This document shows, in pieces, positions 44,672 to 55,463 of a stretch of 64,000 nucleotides of DNA. The DNA is from Legionella micdadei (GTDB lineage: Bacteria; Pseudomonadota; Gammaproteobacteria; Legionellales; Legionellaceae): contig NZ_LN614830.1 in NCBI RefSeq assembly GCF_000953635.1, positions 186,001-250,000 of the forward strand. Reading direction: 5' to 3'. Both the position numbers and the translations under genes were made by a program. Position 1 is the stretch's first letter. Every line of letters starts with the position of its first letter. The notes below the pieces were generated by a model. The model was not told where the DNA came from. It saw nothing but the letters and a program-made list of their open reading frames with translations, and did not search any database.

Positions 44672-45421
44672 ATGAGGCGGAGAATTGTAGCTGGTAATTG
44701 GAAGATGAACGGCCGAATCGAACAGGTCAAGTCTTTGTTGCAGCAGCTGCTCGACTCATTAAATGAACAGGTAATCGCAGAATGTGTAGTAATACCGCCA
44801 TCGATTTACCTACCCCTGGTTAAAGAATACTTAAATGAAAGCCGCATCAAATGGGGAGCACAAAATGTGTACCCGAAGGATGAAGGTGCATTTACTGGAG
44901 AGATATCTGCGCCAATGCTCAAGGATTATAATTGCCGTTATGTGTTAGTAGGGCATTCAGAGCGAAGACGGATATTTGGTGAAAGTGAAAATTTTGTTGC
45001 TGAAAAATTCCACCACGTAAAAGAACATGGTATGATACCGGTTCTTTGCGTAGGCGAAACGCTAGAAGAGCGGGAACAGGGGCTTACAGAAAGGATTTTG
45101 GCTAAGCAGATATTGGCCATTACAGAGAACAGTAAGCAATGTTTTAAAAATTGTGTTATCGCTTATGAGCCTGTGTGGGCAATCGGAACTGGGCAAACTG
45201 CTACACCACAGCAAGCTCAAGAAGCGCATACAGTGATCAGGGCATTAATCGCTGATTTTGATCAAGACGATGCGAGTCAGGTGTCAATTTTGTATGGTGG
45301 CAGCGTAAATGAAAAAAATGCTGCCTCGCTATTTGCTATGCCGGATGTAGATGGCGGCTTGGTTGGGGGTGCATCCCTTAATGCACAACAGTTTGTGGAA
45401 ATCGTAAAATGTATCAATTGA
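44672..45421 (+). CDS. tpiA: Triosephosphate isomerase
   Basis: 249-residue glycolytic enzyme. [10 protein letters not shown] near the start (with the catalytic Lys), the catalytic His loop VGHSERR, Glu motif [15 protein letters not shown] and phosphate loop [11 protein letters not shown] are present. The ATG at 44672 has GGGGG six bases upstream; the open frame from 44582 is discarded. Its last 13 bases overlap secG, suggesting coupled translation. Confidence 0.96.
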   Translation: MRRRIVAGNWKMNGRIEQVKSLLQQLLDSLNEQVIAECVVIPPSIYLPLVKEYLNESRIKWGAQNVYPKDEGAFTGEISAPMLKDYNCRYVLVGHSERRRIFGESENFVAEKFHHVKEHGMIPVLCVGETLEEREQGLTERILAKQILAITENSKQCFKNCVIAYEPVWAIGTGQTATPQQAQEAHTVIRALIADFDQDDASQVSILYGGSVNEKNAASLFAMPDVDGGLVGGASLNAQQFVEIVKCIN

Positions 45422-45738
45422 TTTTAATGATTCACGTGCTGGTTGCTATCATCTTGATAGGTTTGGTATTGATACAGCATGGTAAGGGTGCCGACATCGG
45501 GGCGGCATTTGGTTCTGGCGCCTCTAACACGGTGTTTGGAAGCCAAGGTACAGGAAGTTTCTTGTTCAAATTAACCGGCGGTTTGGCTTTGACTTTTTTT
45601 ATTACAAGTTTATCTCTCTCTTATATGGTATCCTCTCAATACCAAAAGGCAGGGCAACAAGTCATACCTCAACAAACCAATATACCGGAATCGAAAGTTC
45701 CAGTGCCGGTTGATAGCAGTAAAAACGGAAAACAATAA
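45409..45738 (+). CDS. secG: Protein translocase subunit SecG
   Basis: 109-residue inner-membrane component of SecYEG. Two hydrophobic helices ([20 protein letters not shown] and [20 protein letters not shown]) flank the conserved loop [20 protein letters not shown]. The C-terminal tail is polar, as usual. It starts inside tpiA, with a 13-base overlap, and is followed after 7 bases by tRNA-Leu, as in E. coli secG-leuU. Confidence 0.95.
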   Translation: MYQLILMIHVLVAIILIGLVLIQHGKGADIGAAFGSGASNTVFGSQGTGSFLFKLTGGLALTFFITSLSLSYMVSSQYQKAGQQVIPQQTNIPESKVPVPVDSSKNGKQ

Positions 45739-45745
45739 TTAACAT

Positions 45746-45830
45746 GCCGAAGTGGTGGAATTGGTAGACACGCCGTCTTGAGGGGGCGGTGGCGCAAGCC
45801 GTGTCGGTTCGAGTCCGACCTTCGGCACCA
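45746..45830 (+). tRNA. leuU: tRNA-Leu (anticodon GAG)
   Basis: 85-base tRNA with CCA encoded. Acceptor GCCGAAG pairs with CTTCGGC. The anticodon stem CCGTC/GGCGG encloses the loop TTGAGGG, giving anticodon GAG. A long variable arm (GGCGCAAGCC) and T arm (GTCGG-TTCGAGT-CCGAC) are typical of leucine tRNAs. It lies 7 bases after secG and 20 before nuoA, so it is probably processed from the secG transcript. Confidence 0.97.
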
Positions 45831-45850
45831 TTAGATCCGAGCGATACGAA

Positions 45851-46210
45851 ATGATGCTATCACAATATTTGCCCATACTCGTTTTTATTATAATTGCCCT
45901 TATTATCGGCCTCGCGATGCTGGGAGCTGGTGCTTTACTAGGCACGCACAATCCTGATGCTGCAAAAAACTCACCTTACGAGTGCGGTTTCGGTCCTTTC
46001 GAGAATGCGCATCTTCCTTTTGATGTAAGATTCTATCTAGTTGCTATATTATTTATTATATTTGATTTAGAGACGGCTTTTTTTGTTCCGTGGGCTGTAG
46101 TATTGCGGAAGATTGGTTGGTTCGGGTTTTCCGCGATGATGGTTTTCCTTGGCCTATTGGTAATTGGTTTTATCTTTGAATGGAAGCGGGGCGCTCTTGA
46201 ATGGGAGTAG
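45851..46210 (+). CDS. nuoA: NADH-quinone oxidoreductase subunit A
   Basis: 119-residue membrane subunit of complex I. Three helices, with the conserved loop [23 protein letters not shown] and the acidic helix [16 protein letters not shown]. First gene of the complete nuo operon; starts at ATG-ATG just after tRNA-Leu. Confidence 0.95.
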   Translation: MMLSQYLPILVFIIIALIIGLAMLGAGALLGTHNPDAAKNSPYECGFGPFENAHLPFDVRFYLVAILFIIFDLETAFFVPWAVVLRKIGWFGFSAMMVFLGLLVIGFIFEWKRGALEWE

Positions 46211-46279
46211 ATCCGACTGTTTCTCAATCAAAATTAATCGATGGTGCTATATTAATCCAAAAACTATTAGAGGCTTGCT

Positions 46280-46756
46280 ATGGCTGTTGCTGAATTGCAG
46301 AAAACTGGCTTTGTTACAACATCAGTAGAAAAACTGCTTGGTTGGGCTCGAAGTGGTTCGATGTGGCCAATGACTTTCGGTTTGGCATGCTGTGCTGTTG
46401 AAATGATGCATGTAGGCGCTGCCCGCTATGATTTAGATCGCTTCGGAATAATTTTTCGTCCCAGCCCGCGCCAATCGGATGTCATGATTGTAGCAGGAAC
46501 CTTGTGCAATAAAATGGCCCCGGCCTTACGTAGGGTGTATGATCAAATGCCTGAACCTAGATGGGTTATCTCAATGGGTTCTTGCGCTAACGGCGGTGGT
46601 TATTATCATTACTCATACTCAGTGGTGCGCGGCTGTGATCGGATTGTTCCTGTAGATGTCTATGTTCCAGGGTGCCCACCAACGGCAGAGGCTCTACTTT
46701 ACGGTATCATCCAGTTGCAGAACAAAATCAGGCGCAAAAAAGTGATTGAAGTTTAA
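46280..46756 (+). CDS. nuoB: NADH-quinone oxidoreductase subunit B
   Basis: 158-residue peripheral subunit carrying the N2 iron-sulfur cluster, which passes electrons to quinone. Tandem Cys in [13 protein letters not shown], plus Cys in [15 protein letters not shown] and [14 protein letters not shown] supply the ligands. The ATG at 46280 starts [12 protein letters not shown] 70-base gap separates it from nuoA. Confidence 0.95.
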   Translation: MAVAELQKTGFVTTSVEKLLGWARSGSMWPMTFGLACCAVEMMHVGAARYDLDRFGIIFRPSPRQSDVMIVAGTLCNKMAPALRRVYDQMPEPRWVISMGSCANGGGYYHYSYSVVRGCDRIVPVDVYVPGCPPTAEALLYGIIQLQNKIRRKKVIEV

Positions 46757-46780
46757 AAGACCAGCACAGGTAACTATCCG

Positions 46781-47467
46781 ATGACAAAATTGACCAACTT
46801 GGCTGATAAAATATCAAAAGAATTGAATACATTAATCACAAGTATCTCAATAGCAAATGATGAGATTACCCTGGAATGTGAGGTTGGGCATTTAAAAGAT
46901 GCACTGCATCAATTGCGCATCCATGAAGCTTTCGCTTTCGATCAACTTATTGATCTCTGTGGAGTCGATTATTTGCATTATGGAGCCTACGACTGGGAAA
47001 CAGAATCTGCGACAGAAAGCGGATTTTCCCGGGGCTCAGAGCCACTAGAAGCAAAGGCTTCTATCTGGTCTAAACCACGGTTTGCAGTTGTTTACCATCT
47101 TTTATCTACAAAATTGAACCATCGTCTACGAGTGAAAACTTACGTAGACGAAGAGCACCTTGTTGTGCCTTCGGTGCATACGATATGGAAAGCTGCGAAT
47201 TGGTTTGAGCGTGAGGCTTATGATCTGTTTGGTATCTTATTTGATGGGCATCCTGATTTAAGACGAATTCTAACTGATTACGGGTTTATCGGTCATCCCT
47301 TCCGAAAAGATTTCCCACTTAGCGGGTATGTGGAAATGCGTTATGATGCAACATTAGAAAAGGTAATCTATGAGCCCGTTGATATCGTTCCGAGAATCAA
47401 TGTACCTAAAGTGATACGACACGATAACCGTTATCTCGATATTAAGAACAAAGGGGGGGCAAAATGA
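46781..47467 (+). CDS. nuoC: NADH-quinone oxidoreductase subunit C
   Basis: 228-residue peripheral-arm subunit. Typical text [40 protein letters not shown], the signature [12 protein letters not shown] and [21 protein letters not shown]. It is separate from nuoD (4-base overlap), unlike the fused NuoCD of E. coli. The insertion [20 protein letters not shown] near residues 71-90 is poorly conserved. Confidence 0.95.
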   Translation: MTKLTNLADKISKELNTLITSISIANDEITLECEVGHLKDALHQLRIHEAFAFDQLIDLCGVDYLHYGAYDWETESATESGFSRGSEPLEAKASIWSKPRFAVVYHLLSTKLNHRLRVKTYVDEEHLVVPSVHTIWKAANWFEREAYDLFGILFDGHPDLRRILTDYGFIGHPFRKDFPLSGYVEMRYDATLEKVIYEPVDIVPRINVPKVIRHDNRYLDIKNKGGAK

Positions 47468-48717
47468 TAGAGTTAAAAAATTACACCCTTAATTTTGGCC
47501 CTCAACACCCTGCCGCTCATGGTGTATTGCGTTTAGTATTAGAGCTAGAAGGCGAGACAATTGTACGTGCGGATCCACACATTGGATTATTGCATCGCGC
47601 TACCGAGAAATTAGCAGAAACCAAACCATATCTGCAAAGTATTGGCTACATGGATAGGCTCGATTATGTCTCTATGATGTGTAACGAGCATGCTTATGTG
47701 ATGGCAATCGAAAAATTGATTGGGATTGATATCCCTCTGCGGGCAAAATACATTCGTACCATGTTTGATGAAGTAACAAGAATACTTAACCACCTGCTTT
47801 GGTTAGGAGCTGTCGCTTTAGATATAGGTGCGATGACTGTATTCTTGTACTGTTTCCGGGAGCGGGAAGATTTATTTGACTGCTACGAGGCAGTATCCGG
47901 TGCACGTATGCATGCAACTTATTACCGACCAGGCGGTGTGGCTCGTGATCTCCCAGACACAATGCCCCAGTATAAGCCTTCACGCTGGCACAATGATCGC
48001 GAAGTTGACAAAATGAACCAAGACCGTCAGGGATCACTCCTTGATTTTCTCTGGGCATTTACCGAGCGTTTTCCAAAGCGAGTTGATGAGTACGAAGCAT
48101 TATTGACCGAGAATCGAATCTGGAAGCAGCGTACAGTGGACATCGGTGTAGTATCGCCTGAGGAAGCGCTGCAGTGGGGATTCACAGGCCCCATGTTAAG
48201 GGGTTCTGGTATAGCTTGGGATTTACGTAAAAAACAACCTTACGCAGCTTATGACAGGGTTGAGTTTGACATTCCAGTAGGAAAAACAGGCGATTGCTAC
48301 GATCGCTACCTCGTACGGGTTGAAGAATTACGTCAAGCAAATCGTATCATCCGGCAATGCATAGAGTGGCTTCGCCAAAATCCAGGTCCAGTTAAGGTTG
48401 ATGATTATAAAATTACACCGCCTCCACGAGAAACAATGAAGCATGATATGGAAGCACTCATACATCATTTTAAACTGTTTACAGAGGGTTTTTGTTTGCC
48501 CCAAGGTGAAGTTTATAGTGCAGTAGAGGCTCCTAAAGGAGAGTTTGGTATATATCTGGTTTCAGATGGTGCCAATAAGCCGTATCGTATGAAAATTCGA
48601 GCTCCAGGCTTTGCTCATTTATCCAGCTACGATGCGATGACAAGAGGCCACATGATTGCTGATGGTGTTGCAATCCTAGCAAGCCAGGACATTGTATTTG
48701 GTGAGATAGACCGATAA
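47464..48717 (+). CDS. nuoD: NADH-quinone oxidoreductase subunit D
   Basis: 417-residue 49-kDa subunit forming the quinone site with NuoB. Text [20 protein letters not shown] (10-29), [42 protein letters not shown]-like stretch and [13 protein letters not shown] are typical. Its ATG overlaps the nuoC stop by 4 bases. Confidence 0.96.
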   Translation: MIELKNYTLNFGPQHPAAHGVLRLVLELEGETIVRADPHIGLLHRATEKLAETKPYLQSIGYMDRLDYVSMMCNEHAYVMAIEKLIGIDIPLRAKYIRTMFDEVTRILNHLLWLGAVALDIGAMTVFLYCFREREDLFDCYEAVSGARMHATYYRPGGVARDLPDTMPQYKPSRWHNDREVDKMNQDRQGSLLDFLWAFTERFPKRVDEYEALLTENRIWKQRTVDIGVVSPEEALQWGFTGPMLRGSGIAWDLRKKQPYAAYDRVEFDIPVGKTGDCYDRYLVRVEELRQANRIIRQCIEWLRQNPGPVKVDDYKITPPPRETMKHDMEALIHHFKLFTEGFCLPQGEVYSAVEAPKGEFGIYLVSDGANKPYRMKIRAPGFAHLSSYDAMTRGHMIADGVAILASQDIVFGEIDR

Positions 48718-48755
48718 ATTAGATGGTTAATTTATCGCATTAAAGGTTAGAAAGA

Positions 48756-49259
48756 ATGCCCGATAATTCAACAAAATTACTTCGTCAGCTAATAACATCG
48801 GCACGTGTCGATGAGATTGACCATTGGATTGCAAAATATCCCTCTGAGGAAAAGCAATCAGCGGTTATGGCGGCTTTAAGAATAGTTCAGGAGGAACATG
48901 GTTATTTAACTCCAGAGCTAATGGATGCAGTTGCTGAATATTTAGATATGCCACCTATTGCTGTCTATGAGGTTGCCTCCTTTTATACCATGTATGAGCA
49001 TAAACCCATTGGTCGTCATTTGATTAATGTTTGTACTAATATCTCGTGTAAGCTTTGTGGTTCATCCGAAGTGGTAAGCTATCTGGAAAAGAAATTACGT
49101 GTCAAACTAGGCGAGACAACAACAGACGGTCGGTTTACACTACGATCAGTTGAATGCCTCGCTGCCTGTGCTAATGCCCCTATGATGCAGGTGGATAAAG
49201 ATTACCATGAAAATCTAACCGCCGAGAAAATTGACAAAGTTTTGGAACAGTACGAATGA
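48756..49259 (+). CDS. nuoE: NADH-quinone oxidoreductase subunit E
   Basis: 167-residue subunit holding the N1a 2Fe-2S cluster. The cluster ligands are visible in INVCTNISCKLCG (C-x4-C) and VECLAACANAPMM (C-x3-C). AALRIVQEEHGYLTPELM and PPIAVYEVASFYTMY are family blocks. It forms the electron-input module with NuoF and NuoG. Confidence 0.95.
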   Translation: MPDNSTKLLRQLITSARVDEIDHWIAKYPSEEKQSAVMAALRIVQEEHGYLTPELMDAVAEYLDMPPIAVYEVASFYTMYEHKPIGRHLINVCTNISCKLCGSSEVVSYLEKKLRVKLGETTTDGRFTLRSVECLAACANAPMMQVDKDYHENLTAEKIDKVLEQYE

Positions 49260-49277
49260 ACGATAGAGGTAGTTGTC

Positions 49278-50555
49278 ATGGTTGAACAAAATCAGGTCTG
49301 TTACCGAACATTCCACTTAGAGAAATCTTGGACGCTTAAAGCCTATGAAAGTATAGGCGGATACAGTGCATGGCGCCGAATTCTACAGGATAAAACTCCC
49401 CCTCATGAAATAATCGAGGAAGTCAAAACCTCAGCACTCCGGGGCCGAGGTGGTGCGGGTTTTCCCACGGGACTTAAATGGAGTTTTATGAATCGTAATT
49501 CCCCGGTACAAAAATACGTGGTCTGCAACTCAGACGAAGGTGAACCGGGAACATGTAAAGATCGTGAAATTTTAAGCCGCAATCCGCACCAGTTAATCGA
49601 AGGCATGGCAATCGCCGGCTATGCGATGGGTGCTACTGTTGGTTATAACTACATCCGAGGCGAATTTTGGCTTCCATTCGAGAGGATGGAGTCGGCATTA
49701 AAAGAGGCCTATGCGGCAGGATTACTGGGTAAGAATATCTTAGGCAGCGGTTTTGATTTTGAGCTTTATAATCATTTAGGTGCAGGTGCATATATTTGCG
49801 GAGAAGAAACTGCATTGCTTAACTCCCTTGAAGGGAAAAAAGGGCAGCCACGATTTAAGCCGCCCTTTCCCGCCAATTATGGCTTATATGGGAAACCTAC
49901 GACAATCAACAACACAGAAACTTTCGCCTCAGTTCCGGTCATTATGGAGAAAGGGGGAGAATGGTTCTTAACTTTAGGCAAACCCAATAATGGGGGTACT
50001 AAGTGTTTTAGTGTTAGCGGTCATGTCAATAATCCTGGAAATTTTGAAATTCCTCTTGGAACGCCATTCAAAACACTTTTGGAATTGGCTGGCGGTGTTC
50101 GCAACGGCAGGAAGATCAAAGCAGTTATACCTGGCGGATCGTCAATGAAGGTGCTGCCAGGTGATGTCATGATGAACCTCGATATGGACTATGACAGCAT
50201 TCAAAAAGCAGGATCTGGTCTAGGTTCCGGTGCAGTTATCGTGATGGATGAAACCACTTGCATGGTTGATGCACTTTATCGAATTTCAGAATTCTACATG
50301 GAGGAATCCTGTGGCCAATGCACTCCTTGCCGCGAGGGGACAGGGTGGTTAGTCCGTCTATTACATCGGATAAAAGAGGGACATGGCGAGCCCGGTGACA
50401 TTGAGAAATTAGCAAATATTGCTGACAAAATAGAAGGTCGAACTATTTGCGCTTTAGGTGAAGCAGCTGCATGGCCTGTACAAAGTTTTGTGAAGCATTT
50501 TTATCACGAATTTGAATATTTCATTAAGCACAAACGCTCGGTCGTCGCAGCATAA
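49278..50555 (+). CDS. nuoF: NADH-quinone oxidoreductase subunit F
   Basis: 425-residue NADH-oxidising flavoprotein. Gly-rich NADH loop [21 protein letters not shown] region [30 protein letters not shown] and N3 cluster ligands [15 protein letters not shown] with a later Cys in [13 protein letters not shown]. The ATG at 49278 starts [12 protein letters not shown]. Confidence 0.96.
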   Translation: MVEQNQVCYRTFHLEKSWTLKAYESIGGYSAWRRILQDKTPPHEIIEEVKTSALRGRGGAGFPTGLKWSFMNRNSPVQKYVVCNSDEGEPGTCKDREILSRNPHQLIEGMAIAGYAMGATVGYNYIRGEFWLPFERMESALKEAYAAGLLGKNILGSGFDFELYNHLGAGAYICGEETALLNSLEGKKGQPRFKPPFPANYGLYGKPTTINNTETFASVPVIMEKGGEWFLTLGKPNNGGTKCFSVSGHVNNPGNFEIPLGTPFKTLLELAGGVRNGRKIKAVIPGGSSMKVLPGDVMMNLDMDYDSIQKAGSGLGSGAVIVMDETTCMVDALYRISEFYMEESCGQCTPCREGTGWLVRLLHRIKEGHGEPGDIEKLANIADKIEGRTICALGEAAAWPVQSFVKHFYHEFEYFIKHKRSVVAA

Positions 50556-50571
50556 TTGAGAAGGTTAAACA

Positions 50572-52923
50572 ATGGCTACCATTGAAATCGACGGTAAAAC
50601 ATTCGAAGTAGAAAACGGCAAGATGATCATTGAGGTTGCAGATGAGGCTGGAATTTATATTCCACGCTTCTGTTACCACAAAAAACTATCGGTTGCAGCT
50701 AACTGCCGCATGTGTTTGGTTGAGGTTGAGAATAGCCGTAAGCCTGTTCCTGCCTGTGCAACCCCCATTACTGATGGGATGAAAGTGCACACTAAATCAG
50801 AAGAAGCAGTGCGTTCACAACAAGCTGTGATGGAGTTTCTTCTAATTAATCACCCTTTAGATTGTCCGATTTGCGATCAGGGCGGTGAATGCGAGTTGCA
50901 AGATCTTTCTATGGGATTCGGACACGATGCTTCCGAGTATAAGGAGTCAAAACGCTCCGTTGCTGATGATGACCTAGGGTCTCTGATTGCAACAGAAATG
51001 ACCCGTTGCATTCACTGTACGCGCTGTGTACGCTTTGGGGAAGAGGTTGCTGGTTTGCGTGAACTAGGTGCAACAGGCCGCGGTGAACATATGCAAATTG
51101 GTACTTATGTGCAACACAGTATTACCTCAGAAGTTTCTGGAAATATTATAGACCTCTGCCCAGTAGGCGCGCTCACGTCTAAACCTTACCGGTTTACGGC
51201 AAGAGCATGGGAAATGACTCAACATGAGAGTCTTGCACCTCATGATTGCTTGGGTTCAAATGTCTATTTACATACTCGCCGAAATCAATTGATGCGAGCA
51301 GTGCCAAGAGAAAACGAAGAAATTAATGAAACATGGCTTTCAGACAGGGATCGGTTTAGCTATTTAGGATTAAATAGCGAGGCCCGTGCAAGCCAGCCAC
51401 GGATAAAGAAAAATGGCCAGTGGGAAATAGTCGATTGGGAATCAGCTCTCAAATTTACTGCCGAGGGTATAAGCCGCATCATTAAGCAACATGGACCAGA
51501 GCAATTCGCTGCTTTTGCTTCGCCTTCATCTTCTCTTGAAGAGCTTTATTTATTACAAAAGTTAATGCGTGAGATTGGCGTAAATAACCTTGACCATCGT
51601 ATTCAACAAACTGATTTTCGTGATCAGGATCATCAGCCAACAATGCCGAGTAGTTCATTGAAATACAGTGAATTGGAAAATCAGCGGGCAATCCTTCTTT
51701 TTGGATGCAATATCGATAGGGAAGTACCACTCGCTGGAATTCGAGCGCGCAAAGCATTTAGGAATGGGGCAAAGCTTTTTGCAATTAATCCGGTGGACTA
51801 TGAATACCGCTTTGATGTGACTGAGAAAATAATTGTTTCTCCACAAGACATGCCAATGCAGTTAGCGAAACTGCTTTTAGCAATGACAGAGAACGTAACA
51901 GAGTTGCCAGACGAAGTGCAAAAGTTACTCATAGGTCTACAGCCTGATGGGGCAACAGTTGCCATTGCGAAAACGTTAAAACAACCAAATGCTGCCATCG
52001 TTACCGGAGCTCTTTGTGAAAATCATCCTGATGCGGCCTTATTGCGCACTTTAATTCATGTTATAGAAGAGAAAAATCAGGTTAAAGTGTTAAGGCTAAC
52101 TACTGGCGCAAATACCGCTGGAGCCTGCTTAGCCGGTATGCTGCCCCATCGGACAGTTGCTGCTAAGTCATCTGACACGATTGGTATGGATGTACAAAGC
52201 GCGCTAAATGCTAAATTGAAAGGTTATTTTCTCTTGGGTTTAGAGCCTGGTTTTGATTTTGCAAATCCTTATCGCGCAAGACAATCCATGTTAGGCGCCG
52301 AATTTGTGGTTATGCTGAGCGCATTCGAAAATGAATCAATGCACGACTATGCCGATGTGATTTTACCAATGGCACCGTATGCAGAGACATCAGGAACTTA
52401 CATCAATGTTGACAGAGTATGGCAATCGGTTAAGGGGGCACAAAAGCCTCATGGAGAATCCCGTCCAGCATGGAAGATTTTAAGAGTTCTTGGAAATTTA
52501 CTTCAATGTAAGGGCTTTGATTACGTCTCATCAGAAGAAGTCCGGGATGAGATTAAATCAATCGTGTTGATAACCCCAGAGGTGAAAGGTCTGCATTACT
52601 TCCCTGAGTCGCTTCCGCCAAGTAACCAGCATATGGTTAGGGTCGGCGAATGGCCACTATACCGTTGCGACCAGATCGTGCGGAATGCCCAAGCATTACA
52701 AATTTGCGCAGCATCCGAATCTGCTTGTATAAGAATACACCCAAGCACAGCTAATCGGTTGAAATTAGATGAAGTTGCTACTGTATCTCAAGGTGATATT
52801 GAGATAACATTGCCGCTTAAACGCGATGAGCGCATAGCACCTGACGTGGTATGGGTGGCTAATGCAATGCCAGAAACCGCAGACTTAGGACATTCCTTTG
52901 CTGCAATAACAATCAAGCGCTAG
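50572..52923 (+). CDS. nuoG: NADH-quinone oxidoreductase subunit G
   Basis: 783-residue iron-sulfur subunit. The 2Fe-2S site is IPRFCYHKKLSVAANCRMC with ACATP; the N5/N4 ligands lie in HPLDCPICDQGGECELQD, RCIHCTRCVRF and IDLCPVGALTSKPYRF. The C-terminal two thirds is the molybdopterin-oxidoreductase-like scaffold. After the N4 region only one Cys (HESLAPHDCLGSN) lies where enterobacterial NuoG has the four N7 ligands, so the N7 cluster is probably absent. Confidence 0.95.
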   Translation: MATIEIDGKTFEVENGKMIIEVADEAGIYIPRFCYHKKLSVAANCRMCLVEVENSRKPVPACATPITDGMKVHTKSEEAVRSQQAVMEFLLINHPLDCPICDQGGECELQDLSMGFGHDASEYKESKRSVADDDLGSLIATEMTRCIHCTRCVRFGEEVAGLRELGATGRGEHMQIGTYVQHSITSEVSGNIIDLCPVGALTSKPYRFTARAWEMTQHESLAPHDCLGSNVYLHTRRNQLMRAVPRENEEINETWLSDRDRFSYLGLNSEARASQPRIKKNGQWEIVDWESALKFTAEGISRIIKQHGPEQFAAFASPSSSLEELYLLQKLMREIGVNNLDHRIQQTDFRDQDHQPTMPSSSLKYSELENQRAILLFGCNIDREVPLAGIRARKAFRNGAKLFAINPVDYEYRFDVTEKIIVSPQDMPMQLAKLLLAMTENVTELPDEVQKLLIGLQPDGATVAIAKTLKQPNAAIVTGALCENHPDAALLRTLIHVIEEKNQVKVLRLTTGANTAGACLAGMLPHRTVAAKSSDTIGMDVQSALNAKLKGYFLLGLEPGFDFANPYRARQSMLGAEFVVMLSAFENESMHDYADVILPMAPYAETSGTYINVDRVWQSVKGAQKPHGESRPAWKILRVLGNLLQCKGFDYVSSEEVRDEIKSIVLITPEVKGLHYFPESLPPSNQHMVRVGEWPLYRCDQIVRNAQALQICAASESACIRIHPSTANRLKLDEVATVSQGDIEITLPLKRDERIAPDVVWVANAMPETADLGHSFAAITIKR

Positions 52924-52935
52924 ACAGGTAACGAT

Positions 52936-53958
52936 ATGCTACAAGACATTGGCATTTTGCTATGGATAATAATAAAGATTATAGTCATTGTAATTCCACT
53001 TCTTATTGGAGTTGCATACCTGACCTATGCAGAACGAAAGGTGATTGGTTATATTCAAGTTAGGATAGGGCCTAACCGCGTTGGCATCAGAGGATTACTA
53101 CAGCCTTTTGCAGATTTGTTCAAGCTGATCACAAAAGAGATTATTGTCCCAACGAAATCGAACAAATATCTTTTTATCATTGCGCCATTGTTTGCGCTAG
53201 CGCCATCCTTAGCTGGCTGGGCAGTGATCCCCTTTTCCCAAGGGGTAGTTCTTGCCAACATTAATGCCGGTTTGCTTTATCTATTTGCTATGAGCTCGTT
53301 AGGTGTGTACGGAGTGCTGATTGCTGGCTGGGCATCAAATTCAAAATACGCCATGTTTGGCTCATTGCGAAGTGCGGCACAAACAGTATCCTACGAAATC
53401 GCAATGGGTTTCTCTATTGTAGGTGTCCTACTGGCTGCAGGTAGCCTGAATCTAACCGATATCGTCATGTCACAACACGGCGGCATTTGGCACTGGTGGT
53501 TTATCCCGCTGTTACCTCTTTTCATGGCGTTTTGGATTTCAGGAATCGCCGAGACGAATCGAGCTCCTTTCGATTTGGCTGAGGGCGAATCTGAGATTGT
53601 TGCAGGTTTCCATGTGGAATATTCGGGAATTGGGTTTGCCATATTCTTCCTTTCTGAGTATGCCAGTATGATCCTAATTTCAGCAACAATGTCCCTACTA
53701 TTCCTTGGTGGATGGCTTTCTCCCTTTGAAGGTATACCCGTTCTACAGGAAATTTTCTATCCTGTACCAGGATTTGTGTGGCTATTGGCTAAAATCTCAT
53801 TCTTCTTATTTGTGTATTTGTGGATTCGGGCAACCTTCCCTCGTTACCGCTATGACCAATTAATGCGGTTAGGATGGAAAATGTTAATTCCATTGACTAT
53901 CGTGTGGGTCATCGTTACCGCATTAATGGTCATGACACAACTGAAACCGTGGTTTTAA
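52936..53958 (+). CDS. nuoH: NADH-quinone oxidoreductase subunit H
   Basis: 340-residue membrane subunit with eight helices, linking the quinone site to the membrane arm. Typical text [73 protein letters not shown] and [15 protein letters not shown]. The ATG at 52936 has AGG upstream. Confidence 0.96.
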   Translation: MLQDIGILLWIIIKIIVIVIPLLIGVAYLTYAERKVIGYIQVRIGPNRVGIRGLLQPFADLFKLITKEIIVPTKSNKYLFIIAPLFALAPSLAGWAVIPFSQGVVLANINAGLLYLFAMSSLGVYGVLIAGWASNSKYAMFGSLRSAAQTVSYEIAMGFSIVGVLLAAGSLNLTDIVMSQHGGIWHWWFIPLLPLFMAFWISGIAETNRAPFDLAEGESEIVAGFHVEYSGIGFAIFFLSEYASMILISATMSLLFLGGWLSPFEGIPVLQEIFYPVPGFVWLLAKISFFLFVYLWIRATFPRYRYDQLMRLGWKMLIPLTIVWVIVTALMVMTQLKPWF

Positions 53959-53978
53959 CCAGTTAACTGAGCAGGCTA

Positions 53979-54479
53979 ATGAAAAGAGCATACCGATACA
54001 TCAAACATTATCTTCGCAGCTTTCTGCTACTGGAATTACTGTCCGGTTTGAAAGTGACAGGGTGGTATTTCTTCAAGAAAAAAGTGACCGTGCAGTTCCC
54101 AGAAGAGCAAACCCCTTTATCACCGCGTTTTCGTGGATTACTCGCATTACGCCGATATCCAAATGGCGAGGAACGGTGCATTGCTTGTAAATTATGTGAA
54201 GCGATATGCCCCGCACTTGCAATTACAATAGAATCCGAGCCCCGAGAAGATGGCTCACGGCGTACCACACGATATGATATCGACATGTTTAAATGCATCA
54301 ACTGTGGATTGTGTGAAGAATCATGTCCAGTTGATTCAATCGTTGTTACACCAATCCACCATTACCACATCAGCGAACGTGGGCAAAACATCATGACCAA
54401 GGAAAAATTACTTGCAGTTGGTGATTTAATGGAAAAAAAATTAGCTGCAGACAGAGAAGCTGATAAAAAATGGCGCTAA
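53979..54479 (+). CDS. nuoI: NADH-quinone oxidoreductase subunit I
   Basis: 166-residue subunit with two 4Fe-4S clusters (N6a and N6b). The two ferredoxin motifs are [16 protein letters not shown] and [16 protein letters not shown]. It starts with an amphipathic region that docks on Nuo[10 protein letters not shown] is the family block before the first motif. Confidence 0.96.
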   Translation: MKRAYRYIKHYLRSFLLLELLSGLKVTGWYFFKKKVTVQFPEEQTPLSPRFRGLLALRRYPNGEERCIACKLCEAICPALAITIESEPREDGSRRTTRYDIDMFKCINCGLCEESCPVDSIVVTPIHHYHISERGQNIMTKEKLLAVGDLMEKKLAADREADKKWR

Positions 54480-54491
54480 CGGGGTTCAAAA

Positions 54492-55139
54492 ATGCATGAT
54501 TTACTTACACAAATTGTTTTTTATGGATTCGCAGGATTGGCAGTTCTGTCGGCATTGATGGTCATTACTCAAAGGAACCCTGTGCGCTGTGTGCTTTTTC
54601 TGGTAGTCACCTTCTTTGCAAGTGCTGCTATCTGGATCATGGCAGAGGCAGAGTTTCTAGCGATTATCCTCGTGTTGGTATATGTCGGGGCAGTGATGAC
54701 GCTATTCCTGTTCGTGGTGATGATGCTAAATATTGATACTGAGTCAATGAAAACCAATTTTCTTAGATATCTACCCTTTGCACTCATTTTAGTTGCTTTG
54801 CTCGTTGGATTATTACTAATTGCCGTACCCGAAGGCAGCTTTACAACCAGCGTTGAGAAAAGCAGTGCCGCGGAAATTTACCATGAAACGACGCAGAATG
54901 AAGGGTATGTAGCGCCTGTAAATCCGCCTTCTAACACGGAAAGACTGGGGCTGGTGCTTTATACCGATTATGTACTTGCATTTGAAATTGCTGCGGCTCT
55001 TCTTTTGGTTGCAATAATATCTGCTGTGACACTAGCCCACAGAGGTGCAACTCGCTCTAAGCGCCAGGATATCGTAAAGCAGATCATGACAGATCCAAAA
55101 GATCGAGTAAAACTTATCAAAATGAAGCCAGAGAAATAA
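54492..55139 (+). CDS. nuoJ: NADH-quinone oxidoreductase subunit J
   Basis: 215-residue five-helix membrane subunit. The helix 3 block EFLAIILVLVYVGAVMTLFL and VVMMLNID are the family signature. The C-terminal charged tail (about 30 residues) is typical. The ATG at 54492 is 13 bases after nuoI. Confidence 0.94.
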   Translation: MHDLLTQIVFYGFAGLAVLSALMVITQRNPVRCVLFLVVTFFASAAIWIMAEAEFLAIILVLVYVGAVMTLFLFVVMMLNIDTESMKTNFLRYLPFALILVALLVGLLLIAVPEGSFTTSVEKSSAAEIYHETTQNEGYVAPVNPPSNTERLGLVLYTDYVLAFEIAAALLLVAIISAVTLAHRGATRSKRQDIVKQIMTDPKDRVKLIKMKPEK

Positions 55140-55153
55140 CACCAGGAATATAA

Positions 55154-55459
55154 ATGATACCAGTAAACCATTATCTGATATTGGCAGCGATTTTATTTGG
55201 CCTAGGCCTCGTAGGCATCATGTTAAATCGTAAGAATGTCATACTTTTGTTGGTGTGCATTGAATTGATGCTATTAGCAGTAAATACTAATTTTATTATT
55301 TTTTCTCACTTTTATGGTGGCGTCGCAGGGCAAGCATTCGTCTTCTTTATATTAACAGTCGCAGCTGCGGAAGCGGCTATAGGGTTGGCCATAGTGGTGT
55401 TGCTATTCCGTAATAGGGGCAATATCGATGTCGATAAGATGAATCAATTAAAAGGTTAA
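55154..55459 (+). CDS. nuoK: NADH-quinone oxidoreductase subunit K
   Basis: 101-residue three-helix proton-channel subunit. Conserved acidic residues lie in [13 protein letters not shown] and [19 protein letters not shown]. Length typical (100). It ends 4 bases before the nuoL start. Confidence 0.95.
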   Translation: MIPVNHYLILAAILFGLGLVGIMLNRKNVILLLVCIELMLLAVNTNFIIFSHFYGGVAGQAFVFFILTVAAAEAAIGLAIVVLLFRNRGNIDVDKMNQLKG

Positions 55460-55463
55460 CAAC

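Noticed and set aside
45739-45951. 70-codon minus-strand ORF over the tRNA-Leu gene
   Set aside because: Its text ([13 protein letters not shown]) is the usual artefact of translating a leucine tRNA backwards.
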